Below are positions 1 through 7,141 of a DNA stretch of 34,324 nt, piece by piece. This DNA comes from Burkholderiales bacterium. GTDB taxonomy: Bacteria; Pseudomonadota; Gammaproteobacteria; Burkholderiales; SG8-39. A program made the position numbers and the translations under genes. The notes under the pieces were generated by a model. It had not been told where the DNA came from. It did no database searches and worked only from the letters and a program-made list of their open reading frames with translations. The stretch is taken from the NCBI GenBank assembly GCA_017880775.1, contig JADGRQ010000039.1:1-34324 (forward strand), given 5' to 3'. Positions within the stretch are counted from its first letter, which is position 1, and each line of letters begins with the position of its first letter.

Positions 1-763
1 CGGAGATCTTCGCCTCGTCGAAACTTGAGAGTTTGCCGCCGAACACCGGGCTTTGCCTGATCGCGGCGTGCAGCATGCCGGGGAGTTTCAGGTCGATGGA
101 GAACACCTTGCTGCCGTTCAGCTTGTCCGCCGTGTCGAGCCGCATCATCGGCTTGCCGGCAATTTTCCAGTCCTTCGGATCCTTGAGCTTGATGCTCTTC
201 GGGTCGGGCGGGGTGAGCTTCGCCGCCGCCGCGGCGACCTTGCCGTAGGTCGTGCTGCGCTTCGAGGGCGCGTGCGTGATGACGCCGTTGGCGACGCTCA
301 GTTCTTCGACCGGCACCTTCCACTGATCCGCCGCCGCCTGCAGCAGCATGACGCGCGCGACCGCCCCGCCGCGGCGCACGTAGTCCTGCGAGATGCGTAT
401 GCCGCGGCTGCCGCCGGTGCTCATCTCGCCCCACACGCGCTTGCGCACGTAGTTCTCGCCGGCGGTGACCTGCTCGATGCTGACTTTCTTCCAGTCGCAT
501 TCGAGCTCCTCGGCCACGAGCTGAACGAGACCGGTATGGGTGCCTTGGCCCATTTCGGAGCGTGCGACGCGGATCACGCAGGTGCTGTCGGGCTTGACCA
601 CCACCCACGCATTAACTTCTGTTCCCCGAAGAGTATTTTTTGCATCCGCTGCAAAACCAAATGGCACATTGAATCCTACGGCGAGGCCGCCGCCCGCTGC
701 CGCGGAATCGATGATGAATTTGCGTCGCGAGAGGTTCGGGATTTTCACTGAGAGCTTTTTCAT
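1..763 (-). CDS. Molybdopterin-dependent hydroxylase large subunit (IorB-like), N-terminal part
   Basis: This is the first 254 residues of a xanthine dehydrogenase-family molybdopterin-binding subunit of the isoquinoline 1-oxidoreductase beta type; the gene runs off the left edge. The start is ATG at 763. A twin-arginine export signal (SRRKFI followed by an AAAGGGLAVG hydrophobic stretch) lies at about residues 11-35, so the enzyme should be folded with cofactor and exported to the periplasm. Conserved blocks are SEMGQGTHTGLVQLVAEELE and, later, STGGSRGIRISQDYVRRGGA. It is closely similar along its whole visible length to the large subunit at 9913-12087. It follows the 2Fe-2S subunit with a one-base gap, so the two form one operon. 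Family assignment is firm; the substrate is unknown. Confidence 0.9.
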   Translation of the reverse strand, partial: MKKLSVKIPNLSRRKFIIDSAAAGGGLAVGFNVPFGFAADAKNTLRGTEVNAWVVVKPDSTCVIRVARSEMGQGTHTGLVQLVAEELECDWKKVSIEQVTAGENYVRKRVWGEMSTGGSRGIRISQDYVRRGGAVARVMLLQAAADQWKVPVEELSVANGVITHAPSKRSTTYGKVAAAAAKLTPPDPKSIKLKDPKDWKIAGKPMMRLDTADKLNGSKVFSIDLKLPGMLHAAIRQSPVFGGKLSSFDEAKIS

Positions 764-764
764 A

Positions 765-1223
765 TCAAACCACCTTCTTTCCGGCGGCCACGTGCACTGC
801 CGCCCGGATGCGCTGATAGGTGCCGCAGCGGCAGATGTTGGTCATCGCATCGTCGATGTCCTTGTCGTTCGGCTTCGGATTCTTCTTCAGCAGTGCCGCT
901 GCGGCCATGATCTGGCCCGACTGACAATAGCCGCACTGCGGCACGTCGAGCGCGGCCCACGCCTTCTGCACCGGGTGCGAACTCGTCGCCGACAGGCCCT
1001 CGATCGTGACGATCTTGTCGGTGGCCTTCACGCTGCCGACGGGCATGGCGCAGGAGCGCACTAACTCGCCGTTGAAGTGCACGGCGCAGGCGCCGCACTG
1101 CGCGACCCCGCAGCCGTATTTCGTGCCGGTCAGCCCCACCTGCTCGCGGATGACCCACAGGAGCGGCGTGTCGGCCTCCACCTGCACGTCGCGGATTTTG
1201 CCGTTGATGTTGAGCCTTGCCAT
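765..1223 (-). CDS. 2Fe-2S subunit of molybdopterin hydroxylase (IorA-like)
   Basis: A 152-residue two-cluster ferredoxin-type subunit that passes electrons from the molybdenum site of its partner at 1-763. The plant-type 2Fe-2S motif is CGVAQCGAC with a further Cys in RSCAMP; the second cluster motif is CGYCQSGQ with CRCG near residue 130. The start ATG at 1223 was chosen because a GGAAGAG ribosome site precedes it and the protein then begins MARLNINGK, as in the paralog at 12097-12546. The reading frame stays open farther upstream but that part overlaps the divergent gene. No export signal is present; such subunits are normally carried out with the Tat-exported partner. Confidence 0.93.
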   Translation of the reverse strand: MARLNINGKIRDVQVEADTPLLWVIREQVGLTGTKYGCGVAQCGACAVHFNGELVRSCAMPVGSVKATDKIVTIEGLSATSSHPVQKAWAALDVPQCGYCQSGQIMAAAALLKKNPKPNDKDIDDAMTNICRCGTYQRIRAAVHVAAGKKVV

Positions 1224-1275
1224 GTTCTCTTCCGGGCCTGCCTCGAAGGGATTTATTGTAGGGCAGAATGCGCGC
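1224..1275. promoter_or_regulatory. Divergent promoter region (weak)
   Basis: This 52-base gap separates the 2Fe-2S subunit gene (minus) from the Bug receptor gene (plus). A TACAAT -10-like hexamer lies on the minus strand at 1260-1255. No good -35 box stands at the right spacing, so this is only a suggestion. Confidence 0.3.
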
Positions 1276-2250
1276 ATGAACCGCGTGCGGAAATTGATGC
1301 TTGCGCTGCTCCTCGGGCTCCTTTGCGCATATTCAATTGCCAGGGCGCAAGGCTGGCCGTCGCGCCCGGTGACGCTGATCGTGCCGTCCGCCCCCGGCGG
1401 ACTGGCGGATGCCACCGCGCGCCCGTTTGCACTCGCGATGGGAAAACTCGGCGGGCAGAATCTCATCGTCGACAACAAGCCCGGCGCCGGAGGCGCGGTC
1501 GGCTACGCGTACACGTCGCGGCAGAGGCCGGATGGATACTCGCTCCTGTGGGCGCTGAACAGTTTCGTCACCATTCCCGAGGTCGAGCGCATCAGCGACC
1601 GTGCGGCCTCATTTCCGTCTTCGCAGTTCTCGCCCATTGCGCTGCTCGTCACCGACGCACCGGTACTCGCGGTGCGCGCCGAGAGCCCGTGGAAAAGCGT
1701 GGCCGAACTGGTCGCGGACGCGAAGGCGCGCCCGAAGGCGATCAGCTACGGCACCGCGGGCGTGTACAGCGCGCTGCACCTGCCGATGGAAATGTTCGCG
1801 CAGAGCGCGGGGGTGAGTTTTCTGCACGTGCCCTACCAGGGCGCCGGGCCCGCGCTCACCGCGCTGCTCGCCGGCCAGATCGACGTCGGCCCGCAGGCGG
1901 CCGGCCTTGCGCTGCCGCAGGTGCGCGCGGGAAAGCTGCGGCTGCTCGGATCGTGGTCCGCTGCGCGCAGCGCGCTTACGCCCGAAGTGCCGACGTTTCG
2001 CGAACAGGGTTTCGACGTCGAGTATGCGGGCTGGCTGGTATTGTTCGCACCCGGCGGCACGCCTGCCGACGTTGTCGGCGCAGTGCGCGCCCTGGCGACG
2101 AAGGCGAGCGAAGACCCCGGATTCGTTGAAAGCATCACCAAGGTGGGATCGCAGGTGCAGTACATGGATGGCGCCGCGCTGCAGTCGTGGCTCGAAGACC
2201 AGGCGCGGCGTTTGGGCGACGCGATCCGGCGGATCGGGAAGGTCGATTAG
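1276..2250 (+). CDS. Bug-family tripartite tricarboxylate transporter receptor
   Basis: A 324-residue periplasmic solute-binding protein of the Bug/TctC family, greatly expanded in Burkholderiales, which captures carboxylates or similar small acids for TTT transporters. The start is ATG at 1276, giving a short basic N-terminus and a signal peptide (about residues 1-24, ending ARAQG). Family marks are [16 protein letters not shown], the VDNKPGAGG loop, and [20 protein letters not shown]; length is typical. No membrane components TctA/TctB are adjacent, which is usual for orphan Bug proteins. It is divergent from the hydroxylase pair, so it may bind that enzyme's substrate or product, but this is inference from position only. 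Confidence 0.93.
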   Translation: MNRVRKLMLALLLGLLCAYSIARAQGWPSRPVTLIVPSAPGGLADATARPFALAMGKLGGQNLIVDNKPGAGGAVGYAYTSRQRPDGYSLLWALNSFVTIPEVERISDRAASFPSSQFSPIALLVTDAPVLAVRAESPWKSVAELVADAKARPKAISYGTAGVYSALHLPMEMFAQSAGVSFLHVPYQGAGPALTALLAGQIDVGPQAAGLALPQVRAGKLRLLGSWSAARSALTPEVPTFREQGFDVEYAGWLVLFAPGGTPADVVGAVRALATKASEDPGFVESITKVGSQVQYMDGAALQSWLEDQARRLGDAIRRIGKVD

Positions 2251-2265
2251 CATACGCCCGACTCC

Positions 2266-2296
2266 CCCGCGCAGGCGCGGGTCCAGTCGCATTTTT
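2266..2296 (+). terminator. Possible terminator hairpin after the Bug gene
   Basis: The arms CCCGCG and CGCGGG flank a CAGG loop (2266-2281), and a run of five T follows at 2292-2296, about ten bases after the stem. The T run is rather distant, so termination is plausible rather than certain. The GC palindrome followed by TCCAGTC also resembles small dispersed palindromic units common in betaproteobacterial genomes. Confidence 0.4.
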
Positions 2297-2581
2297 CGTT
2301 CTCACACTGGCGCAGCCCGCTTCGATGGACTCACGGCAGGACCGGCCGTCGCGCCGGGTGCGCCGATCTCGTTCTCTATATCACAGAGGGTAAATCGGGG
2401 GCCAGCGAACCTTATGCGGCACAAATACGTCACGCAAAACTGAGAGGGAGTTCCAGCCCGTTCCGGCTCCCCGAGCGGGGCGAATCCGGGCACTCTTCGG
2501 TTTTGAGGGTGCGGCTCGGTTAAGCGGTCATTCCTTTGGCCTCAGCTTGACCGAAGGGAGCGAGTCGCGGAGCATCCGCTC
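2297..2581. other. Intergenic stretch without a supported gene
   Basis: About 285 bases with no convincing reading frame on either strand. A short CCCC-GAGC-GGGG hairpin is at 2469-2480. No clear promoter was found. From about 2520 rightward the base composition drops, marking the left side of the lower-GC block. A GGAG at 2571-2574 is a possible ribosome site for the next gene. Confidence 0.5.
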
Positions 2582-3316
2582 ATGCCTATCGATCCCGCGT
2601 CCCTGTATCGTCAGTTGGGCCAGTTGGTCGCTGAGACGCCCGCTGACCTGATGGGGGATGGGCCGGTTACTGACGAGTTGCATCGTTGGCTCGGCCGCGC
2701 GGCTGTGCTGGTCGAACACAGCGGCGACCGCGCCGATTTCGCAATGTTTAAACTCGATACCATGTCACTTAAAGGCATGCTGCGAGAACAAAATGCGCAC
2801 TCCATCATGGCGATCCTGCACCGTGCTTTGGCGCGTGCTGAACTGAACGCCCCGACATCAGCCCAGGGAGCGTTCATTCCTGTGGGTGCTGCGTTCGACA
2901 TGTTCCAAGCCGTTGGTAAAGTGTTGAGCACGGCAAAGGCCGATGTGCTGATCGTGGATGCGTACATGGACGCCAAGGTGCTCACTGACTTCGCCCCGCT
3001 TGCCGCTGAGAAGGTCAACATCCGTCTGCTCACGGATCGCTTTTACACGAAGACGGCTGCGCTCCAACCTGCGGCTGCGCGTTGGGTTCAACAGTTCGGC
3101 GCGGCACGGCCCCTTGAGGTTCGTTTCACGGCCGACCGCCAATTGCATGATCGGCTAATCGTGACTGACCGTGCGGGCGTCTGGTCGCTTACGCAGTCGC
3201 TCAAAGACTTTGCCGGTAGATCACCGGCAAGCGTCCTTCGGGTTGATGGCGACATGGCGACGATGAAGCGCGACGCCTATGAGCGACTATGGACCGCTGC
3301 GACGCCGCTGGTGTAA
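2582..3316 (+). CDS. Hypothetical protein with a C-terminal PLD-like domain
   Basis: A 244-residue soluble protein without signal peptide or membrane segments. The N-terminal 100 residues are helical and not recognised. Residues 100-225 resemble a single phospholipase D-like fold: a strand DVLIVDAYMD (121-130), a strand VNIRLLTDRF, and then LHDRLIVTD with H189, R191 and D196, which fits the HxK-x4-D pattern with Arg for Lys, followed by VWSLTQSLKDF in place of the usual GSxN loop. Proteins with one such degenerate motif are often nucleic-acid or effector domains rather than lipases. Codon and base composition is less GC-rich than the surroundings, consistent with acquisition. A function cannot be assigned. 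Confidence 0.7.
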   Translation: MPIDPASLYRQLGQLVAETPADLMGDGPVTDELHRWLGRAAVLVEHSGDRADFAMFKLDTMSLKGMLREQNAHSIMAILHRALARAELNAPTSAQGAFIPVGAAFDMFQAVGKVLSTAKADVLIVDAYMDAKVLTDFAPLAAEKVNIRLLTDRFYTKTAALQPAAARWVQQFGAARPLEVRFTADRQLHDRLIVTDRAGVWSLTQSLKDFAGRSPASVLRVDGDMATMKRDAYERLWTAATPLV

Positions 3317-3335
3317 GAACGCGCAGCCGATCACA

Positions 3336-4016
3336 ATGAACTGCGTCCGCACGATCGCGCTTGCATCGTTGGTGGCGTTTGCGTCCCTGAGTCACGCACA
3401 GGAAACTCCGCGATTTGAAGTGATGTCCGAATACGTCAGGCAATTGCTGACGATGCACGACGTTCAGGAAGCGGCGGCGCGAGAGCTAAAGGACGCGAAG
3501 GACCAAAACAGCATGATGATGACTTCCATCGGCGGCAGCACGCGGATCAAGCTCGAACTGATCCGCAATATCAATGCGCTAAAGGCGATGAAAATTGCCC
3601 CGCCGTTCGATTCTCTGGCGCCGAACGTCATCGACCTGTACGGTAAGAAAAGGGAATTGCACGACAACCTGATTCAGATTGCTTCCGAATTCACGGCCGG
3701 ACCTAAGCCGGGTGTTGATTACGGCAACCTGGCGGCGGCGATGCCCCAAATAACGGCCACGCTCGAATACTTGGATAAGGCACTGTACGACGCGACGCCG
3801 ATGTTTTGTTTGCTCCTCGTCGATCAGGAGCGCGAGACAAATGGCAAATTGGAGCATCTCGTCATCACGAGCGCGCAACGCAAGCAGCTTGTGAGTCGCC
3901 TAGATCGAGGGTTCGGCGCACAGTTCCGCGCTAAAAACCCGAATTACAATACTGGAGCGGCCTTGGTCATCAGAGATTTCCTAGTGGGAAATCGCAAAAG
4001 TGCCGGCGAACCGTGA
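3336..4016 (+). CDS. Unknown exported protein, 226 residues
   Basis: Not recognised. The ATG at 3336 was preferred over an in-frame ATG at 3279, because it gives a clean signal peptide (MNCVRTIALASLVAFASLSHAQ) and avoids overlap with the previous gene. The mature protein is mainly helical and hydrophilic with a Met-rich patch (NSMMMTSIGG), a single late Cys (in MFCLLL), and a C-terminal half with an aromatic/Asn stretch (NPNYNTG). It starts 19 bases after the PLD-like gene and shares its lower GC, so the two may be co-transcribed. Exported, probably periplasmic, function unknown. Confidence 0.7.
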   Translation: MNCVRTIALASLVAFASLSHAQETPRFEVMSEYVRQLLTMHDVQEAAARELKDAKDQNSMMMTSIGGSTRIKLELIRNINALKAMKIAPPFDSLAPNVIDLYGKKRELHDNLIQIASEFTAGPKPGVDYGNLAAAMPQITATLEYLDKALYDATPMFCLLLVDQERETNGKLEHLVITSAQRKQLVSRLDRGFGAQFRAKNPNYNTGAALVIRDFLVGNRKSAGEP

Positions 4017-4126
4017 TCGCGCGAAGATGGCACGCTTGCGAGAGAAGGTTTCGAGTCAGCCAAGGCCACGCGATCCGATGTCTCCATGAAGACACGCAGG
4101 CCGAAGAATAGCTTTGGAGTCTACAC

Positions 4127-4501
4127 ATGAAAACACTCGCGTTGATTCTGGCGCTTCTAGTCGCCGGTCCTGCTGGAGCCGAAGAACTTACTGGAGGTGA
4201 TTTGTATTCGTTCTGCGGTGCTAAGGATGAAGTAGCGCGCGCTGCATGTCGGTTCTACGTTCTAGGAGTAGTTCAAGGCATCGAACTTGGCGACGGCGCG
4301 GTGATGGGCGAAGGAAGGGGCCTTGTGGCTAAGAAGAAAACCATTTTCTGCGCGCCTGACGATATGCCCGTTTCGCAGTTGGTGGATATTTTTCAGCAGA
4401 GCATGAACGGCCTTCGGCAGACATACCCCGGCGATTTCAAATTGCCAGCGGTTGGATTGATCGGCGCGACAATGGTTCGGGCGTACCCATGCCCGACGTA
4501 A
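4127..4501 (+). CDS. Rap1a/Tai-like exported protein
   Basis: A 124-residue protein with a signal peptide (about residues 1-18, cut before EELTGG). Features fit the Rap1a/Tai immunity-protein family: TGGDLYSFC near the mature N-terminus, CRFYVLGVVQG with a Gly-rich helix, an internal Cys (C75 in IFCAPDD), and the closing AYPC. The four Cys (30, 41, 75, 122) could form two disulfides. Founding members protect against peptidoglycan-cleaving type VI effectors, but most family members are uncharacterised and no effector gene is adjacent. A GGAG ribosome site precedes the ATG with suitable spacing. Lower GC than the region average. Confidence 0.72.
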   Translation: MKTLALILALLVAGPAGAEELTGGDLYSFCGAKDEVARAACRFYVLGVVQGIELGDGAVMGEGRGLVAKKKTIFCAPDDMPVSQLVDIFQQSMNGLRQTYPGDFKLPAVGLIGATMVRAYPCPT

Positions 4502-4502
4502 A

Positions 4503-4527
4503 GCCCCCGTTGCTGTAACACGGGGGC
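4503..4527. terminator. Hairpin between convergent genes
   Basis: A perfect 8-bp stem GCCCCCGT / ACGGGGGC with a nine-base loop starts one base after the Rap1a-like stop codon and lies between convergent genes. No T run follows on either strand, so it may be a weak or Rho-assisted terminator or an mRNA 3' end stabiliser. Confidence 0.45.
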
Positions 4528-4612
4528 CTACGGATACGCGAAACGCTAGCACAAATTCTCGGGAGTAATCCGGCGCGTCGACAAGGTGGATTAGCGCCGC
4601 ACTCCGTACATT

Positions 4613-5230
4613 TCACGCTTGCCGTTGCCTGACGTAATGCCGCTGCGCCTTGGCACGGTTGCCGCAGCTCGACATGGAGCACCAGCGCCGCACGCCCGCC
4701 TTGCTGCCGTCGAGGAACAGCCACCGGCATCTTTCATTTTCACACTGACGGACGCGCCCAAGCTGCCCGCCCGCCAGGAGGTCGCCCGCTGACCATAGTA
4801 CGGCCGCAAGCAGCACCGGGACAGTCGTCCCCGTCTTGTCCGCGCGCCAGCAATATCCCTTCGCAGTTCGATGCAGCTTCGCTCGCGCCGGGACCTGCGC
4901 AAGGGCCGTATTGAGCAGATCGAGGTCTGCCGCTGCAGCTTCCGTCCCAGACGCCGCGGAACTGAAGACGCGATAGATCGCCTCGCGCAGGTCCACCGCC
5001 TCAGCGAATGCGGCAGCGGCTGTGCGCGGATGAGACTCCCATTGCCGGGCGAACGCCTTGAGGCTACCCGCATCGAGCGTCCCCTGCACCGCGCACCAGG
5101 CGACGAGATCCTGCGGTGCCTTCAACCCATCAGTCGGCAGATCGCTGCCGCGCCAGTACAGCGTATTGGCGAACTCGAGGCACAGGTCGGCGCGCGTCGC
5201 TGGAATCAGGGCTGCGGTCATGGAGTCCAT
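4613..5230 (-). CDS. CGNR zinc-finger / ABATE-domain regulator
   Basis: A 205-residue protein of the COG5516 type. The N-terminal ABATE domain contains DLCLEFANTLYWRGSD (15-30), the usual opening of this family. The C-terminal zinc ribbon has CENERC (C163, C168) and CSMSSCGNR (C184, C189; CGNR at 189-192), followed by a basic tail. Family members are predicted stress-related transcription regulators. The start may be ATG 5230 or ATG 5221. It is transcribed away from a VOC-protein gene, and the shared 81-base gap holds a promoter and two palindromes, which suggests that this protein controls both genes; that link is inference. Confidence 0.9.
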   Translation of the reverse strand: MDSMTAALIPATRADLCLEFANTLYWRGSDLPTDGLKAPQDLVAWCAVQGTLDAGSLKAFARQWESHPRTAAAAFAEAVDLREAIYRVFSSAASGTEAAAADLDLLNTALAQVPARAKLHRTAKGYCWRADKTGTTVPVLLAAVLWSAGDLLAGGQLGRVRQCENERCRWLFLDGSKAGVRRWCSMSSCGNRAKAQRHYVRQRQA

Positions 5231-5231
5231 T

Positions 5232-5243
5232 CTAACCTGTTAG
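5232..5243. promoter_or_regulatory. Palindrome 1, possible operator
   Basis: The inverted repeat CTAAC-CT-GTTAG lies directly upstream of the CGNR gene start. Together with the following GGGG it reads TAACCTGTTAGGG, similar to half of palindrome 2 at 5279-5296 (TAACC and TAGGG shared), so the same protein could bind both. Confidence 0.45.
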
Positions 5244-5247
5244 GGGG

Positions 5248-5275
5248 TTGACAACATCTTCGGATCGGCTAAACT
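5248..5275 (+). promoter_or_regulatory. Sigma-70 promoter for the VOC gene
   Basis: A perfect -35 box TTGACA (5248-5253), a 16-base spacer and the -10-like TAAACT (5270-5275). Transcription should start near 5282, inside palindrome 2, a layout typical of repression. Confidence 0.6.
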
Positions 5276-5278
5276 ACC

Positions 5279-5296
5279 TAACCCTCAATAGGGTTA
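5279..5296. promoter_or_regulatory. Palindrome 2, likely operator over the start site
   Basis: Perfect 7-bp arms TAACCCT and AGGGTTA around a CAAT spacer, immediately downstream of the -10 box and overlapping the predicted transcription start. An AGGAGA ribosome site for the VOC gene follows. Confidence 0.55.
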
Positions 5297-5311
5297 TATA
5301 AGGAGACAGCC

Positions 5312-5689
5312 ATGCTTGATCACGTATCCATCGGTGTGCGCAACATCGCGAAAACGAAGCAGTTCTACAACGCGGCATTGAAGCCGCTGGGCTATTCCTG
5401 CCTAAGCGAAGGCGCGGAATCGCTCGGTTACGGAAAGAAATCCGTCGCCTTCTGGATCAGCCAGTCCAAGCGCCCGGTTCCGGCCGACATGGAGTCCGGC
5501 CTGCATTTCTGCTTCGTTGCGGAGAAGCGCAAGGACGTCGACGCGTTTCACGCGGCAGCGCTGAAGAACGGCGGCCGCGACAACGGCAAGCCGGGGCTGC
5601 GGACGGACTACGGCCCGAACTACTATGCCGCGTTCGCCCACGACCCCGACGGATACCGCGTAGAGGCCTATTGCGCAAACTTGGAATAA
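5312..5689 (+). CDS. VOC-family (glyoxalase/dioxygenase-like) protein
   Basis: A 125-residue single vicinal-oxygen-chelate unit. It begins MLDHVSIGVRN with the first metal-ligand-like His4, has SGLHFCF at the start of the second beta-alpha-beta module, and ends in DPDGYRVEAYC, where E118 is the usual last metal ligand. Length fits small cytosolic VOC proteins related to lactoylglutathione lyase and fosfomycin/bleomycin resistance proteins; substrate unknown. A strong AGGAGA ribosome site precedes the ATG. The next gene starts immediately after the stop (TAAATG), so both are in one operon under the palindrome-bearing promoter. Confidence 0.92.
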   Translation: MLDHVSIGVRNIAKTKQFYNAALKPLGYSCLSEGAESLGYGKKSVAFWISQSKRPVPADMESGLHFCFVAEKRKDVDAFHAAALKNGGRDNGKPGLRTDYGPNYYAAFAHDPDGYRVEAYCANLE

Positions 5690-5917
5690 ATGGCTTCCAT
5701 CCACGAGGAAATCTCGATCCAGGCCCGCCCCGAGGACGTCTGGGCCGTCGTCGGAGGACGGCTCACGCACCACAACGCGTCGCTGCAGGCGTTTGCCGAC
5801 GGTGCAGGCAGCCGGGTCGTCTGGATCGCCGATCTGCTCCCAGACGAATTGGCGGGTCAGATCCGCGCGATGATCGAGCAGGGAATGGGCGTCATGAAGC
5901 GGACGCTCGAGCGCTGA
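5690..5917 (+). CDS. SRPBCC-family remnant with an internal in-frame deletion
   Basis: This 75-residue frame has the first strand and helix of an SRPBCC/polyketide-cyclase-like protein (ISIQARPEDVWA, residues 8-19) joined directly to its C-terminal third (VVGGRLTHHNAS, then VVWIADLLPDELAG, and a last helix MIEQGMGVMKRTLE). Relatives I know are about 140 residues long, with some 60-65 residues between these blocks. The frame is intact and keeps a normal start directly after the VOC stop. The product cannot form the full helix-grip barrel, so it is probably non-functional or a domain remnant. A mis-assembly is the alternative. Confidence 0.7.
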   Translation: MASIHEEISIQARPEDVWAVVGGRLTHHNASLQAFADGAGSRVVWIADLLPDELAGQIRAMIEQGMGVMKRTLER

Positions 5918-5934
5918 TCCGCTCGTCGAGCGAA

Positions 5935-5943
5935 TGCTACAAT
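5935..5943 (+). promoter_or_regulatory. Extended -10 promoter for the toxin-antitoxin remnant
   Basis: TGC followed by TACAAT forms an extended -10 element; no good -35 is visible at 17 bases. Transcription would begin near 5950, 27 bases before the antitoxin-like ATG. Confidence 0.45.
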
Positions 5944-5976
5944 TCCTTTGTATATTGTCTCCATCAAGAGCCTCCA

Positions 5977-6156
5977 ATGCCCTCGAACAGCACAGCCAAC
6001 CGCAAAGCCAAGCCCGCTGCGCGCCGGACGAGCGCGCTGGATGCGCTGCGCGCCTCCGGCATGGTCGGGATGTTTGCCGGCGCACCTGATCTCGCGTCCA
6101 GCCGCAAGCGCATCCAGAAAGACAAGTTGCGTGGCAAGGCCGGCACTGCTGGTTGA
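5977..6156 (+). CDS. Antitoxin-like small protein
   Basis: A 59-residue basic protein: a Lys/Arg/Ala-rich first 20 residues, then SALDALRASGMVGMFAGAPD and LASSRKRIQKDK. The block with MVGMF-GAPDLAS resembles the C-terminal toxin-wrapping part of some small antitoxins paired with PIN toxins. Identification rests mostly on the neighbour: a PIN-domain toxin frame starts inside its end (GTG 6131, stop of this gene 6156). No strong ribosome site is visible. Since the toxin is broken, this gene is probably a relic. Confidence 0.5.
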   Translation: MPSNSTANRKAKPAARRTSALDALRASGMVGMFAGAPDLASSRKRIQKDKLRGKAGTAG

Positions 6157-6336
6157 CTCCGGCGGGCTCGTAGCGATCGCGAACGCACGGGATCGCCTCC
6201 ATCGGCCCGTGCGCGCGGTTCTTGCGGGGTTCTTGCGGAATTCTTCGGCGACCTGCTCACGACATGGCCTGCTGTAACCGAGGCCTGTCACATCGTGCCC
6301 GCGCACCTGAACGCGGAGCTTCTCGATAGGTTGGAC
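6131..6336 (+). pseudogene. Broken PIN-domain (VapC-like) toxin gene
   Basis: From GTG 6131 the frame reads MARPALLVDSGGLVAIANA, with the first PIN acidic residue in LLVDSGGL, then RDRLHRPVRAVLAG. It then shifts. The family sequence continues in another frame from 6238 as EFFGDLLTTWPAVTEACH and PAHLNAELLDRLD, including the TTWPAVTEA block with the second acidic residue. The cause is an exact 11-bp tandem duplication at 6217-6238; removing one copy rejoins the two frames. Similarity stops near 6336, so the last third of the domain is also missing. Two independent lesions make this a pseudogene. Confidence 0.75.
6217..6238 (+). repeat. 11-bp tandem duplication inside the vapC-like gene
   Basis: The 11-mer GGTTCTTGCGG occurs twice in direct contact (6217-6227 and 6228-6238). 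Eleven is not a multiple of three, so the duplication alone explains the frameshift in the PIN gene. Confidence 0.9.
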
Positions 6337-6367
6337 AATCCGCTCTGCGGTCGGTCGCTCGGCTCGC

Positions 6368-7141
6368 TCAGGGCCGCACGCCGGGCGTCTCCACTTTCAT
6401 TCCCCGCGCCCGCCACATCAGGTACAACTCGAGATCGACGAATTCGCCAGCACCGAAATCGTAGGGCTGCGCGCGCATCCCGACAATGCAGTTGCGCAGA
6501 CGGCGCTGCAGCGAGCCGACCCCCTGCCACTCGAGGCGGTAGAGCGGATATCCGGTCGGGTGGCCCTGCGGAATCACGCTGCCTGCGAGCCGCTTGCCCC
6601 AGTTGTCGTCGTGACATTGTGCGCAGGAAAGATTGAGCTGGCCCTGGCGGCGAAAGAAAGTGCCCCTGCCCGCATCGAGGAACGGTTTCGTCCGCTCGTC
6701 GATCGGGACGGCGACCGGCAGGCCACGCGATTGCCGCCCAACGTATGCGGTCAGCGCGAGCAGGTCCCTGCTTTCGTGGGCGAGCGGCGGCGCCTTCTGC
6801 CGGTCGACGCGGCAGGCGTTCACGCGCTGTTCGAGATTGACCGGCCGCCCGTGCGCGGCGTCAAACGCCGGATAGCGCGCCGCGACACCCTTCATGCTCG
6901 TGCCCGCATCGCCGTGACAGTCCTGGCACGCACGGTCAGCGACGCCCGCCTTGCGCTTCCACAACGCCTCCCCGTCCAGCACCCACAGCATGCCGGGATT
7001 GGCAGTGTCGTCGTCCTGCATCGTACGCGTCTCGCGGCTCATGAAGTCGTAGCCCGAGCGGCGCTCGGCGAGCGGAATTTCGGCGGCGAACGCCGGGATC
7101 GCGATGGCGGCCGCGCACAGCGCGAGGACGGAATTTCTCAA
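6368..7141 (-). CDS. soxA: SoxA, diheme cytochrome c of the SoxAX complex
   Basis: SoxA with SoxX forms the L-cysteine S-thiosulfotransferase that attaches thiosulfate to the SoxY carrier cysteine in the periplasm. The TTG at 7141 is chosen as start: it overlaps the soxZ stop as TTGA and gives a clean signal peptide (RNSVLALCAAAIAIPAFA). The 257-residue product has two heme c sites, CQDCH (72-76) and CAQCH (173-177), and the active-site/heme-ligand Cys218 in RNCIVGM. It is thus the diheme SoxA type. The GC context and order soxX-soxY-soxZ-soxA indicate a single operon, with soxA last. Confidence 0.95.
   Translation of the reverse strand: MRNSVLALCAAAIAIPAFAAEIPLAERRSGYDFMSRETRTMQDDDTANPGMLWVLDGEALWKRKAGVADRACQDCHGDAGTSMKGVAARYPAFDAAHGRPVNLEQRVNACRVDRQKAPPLAHESRDLLALTAYVGRQSRGLPVAVPIDERTKPFLDAGRGTFFRRQGQLNLSCAQCHDDNWGKRLAGSVIPQGHPTGYPLYRLEWQGVGSLQRRLRNCIVGMRAQPYDFGAGEFVDLELYLMWRARGMKVETPGVRP

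Noticed and set aside
1006-1275. N-terminal extension of the Bug receptor reading frame
   Set aside because: It overlaps the divergent 2Fe-2S gene and would destroy the signal peptide that starts at 1276.
2515-2581. Possible integron attC-like site (GTTAAGC near 2519)
   Set aside because: GTTAAGC fits the core consensus, but no matching inverse core site or folded arms were found at the right distance, and no integrase is present.
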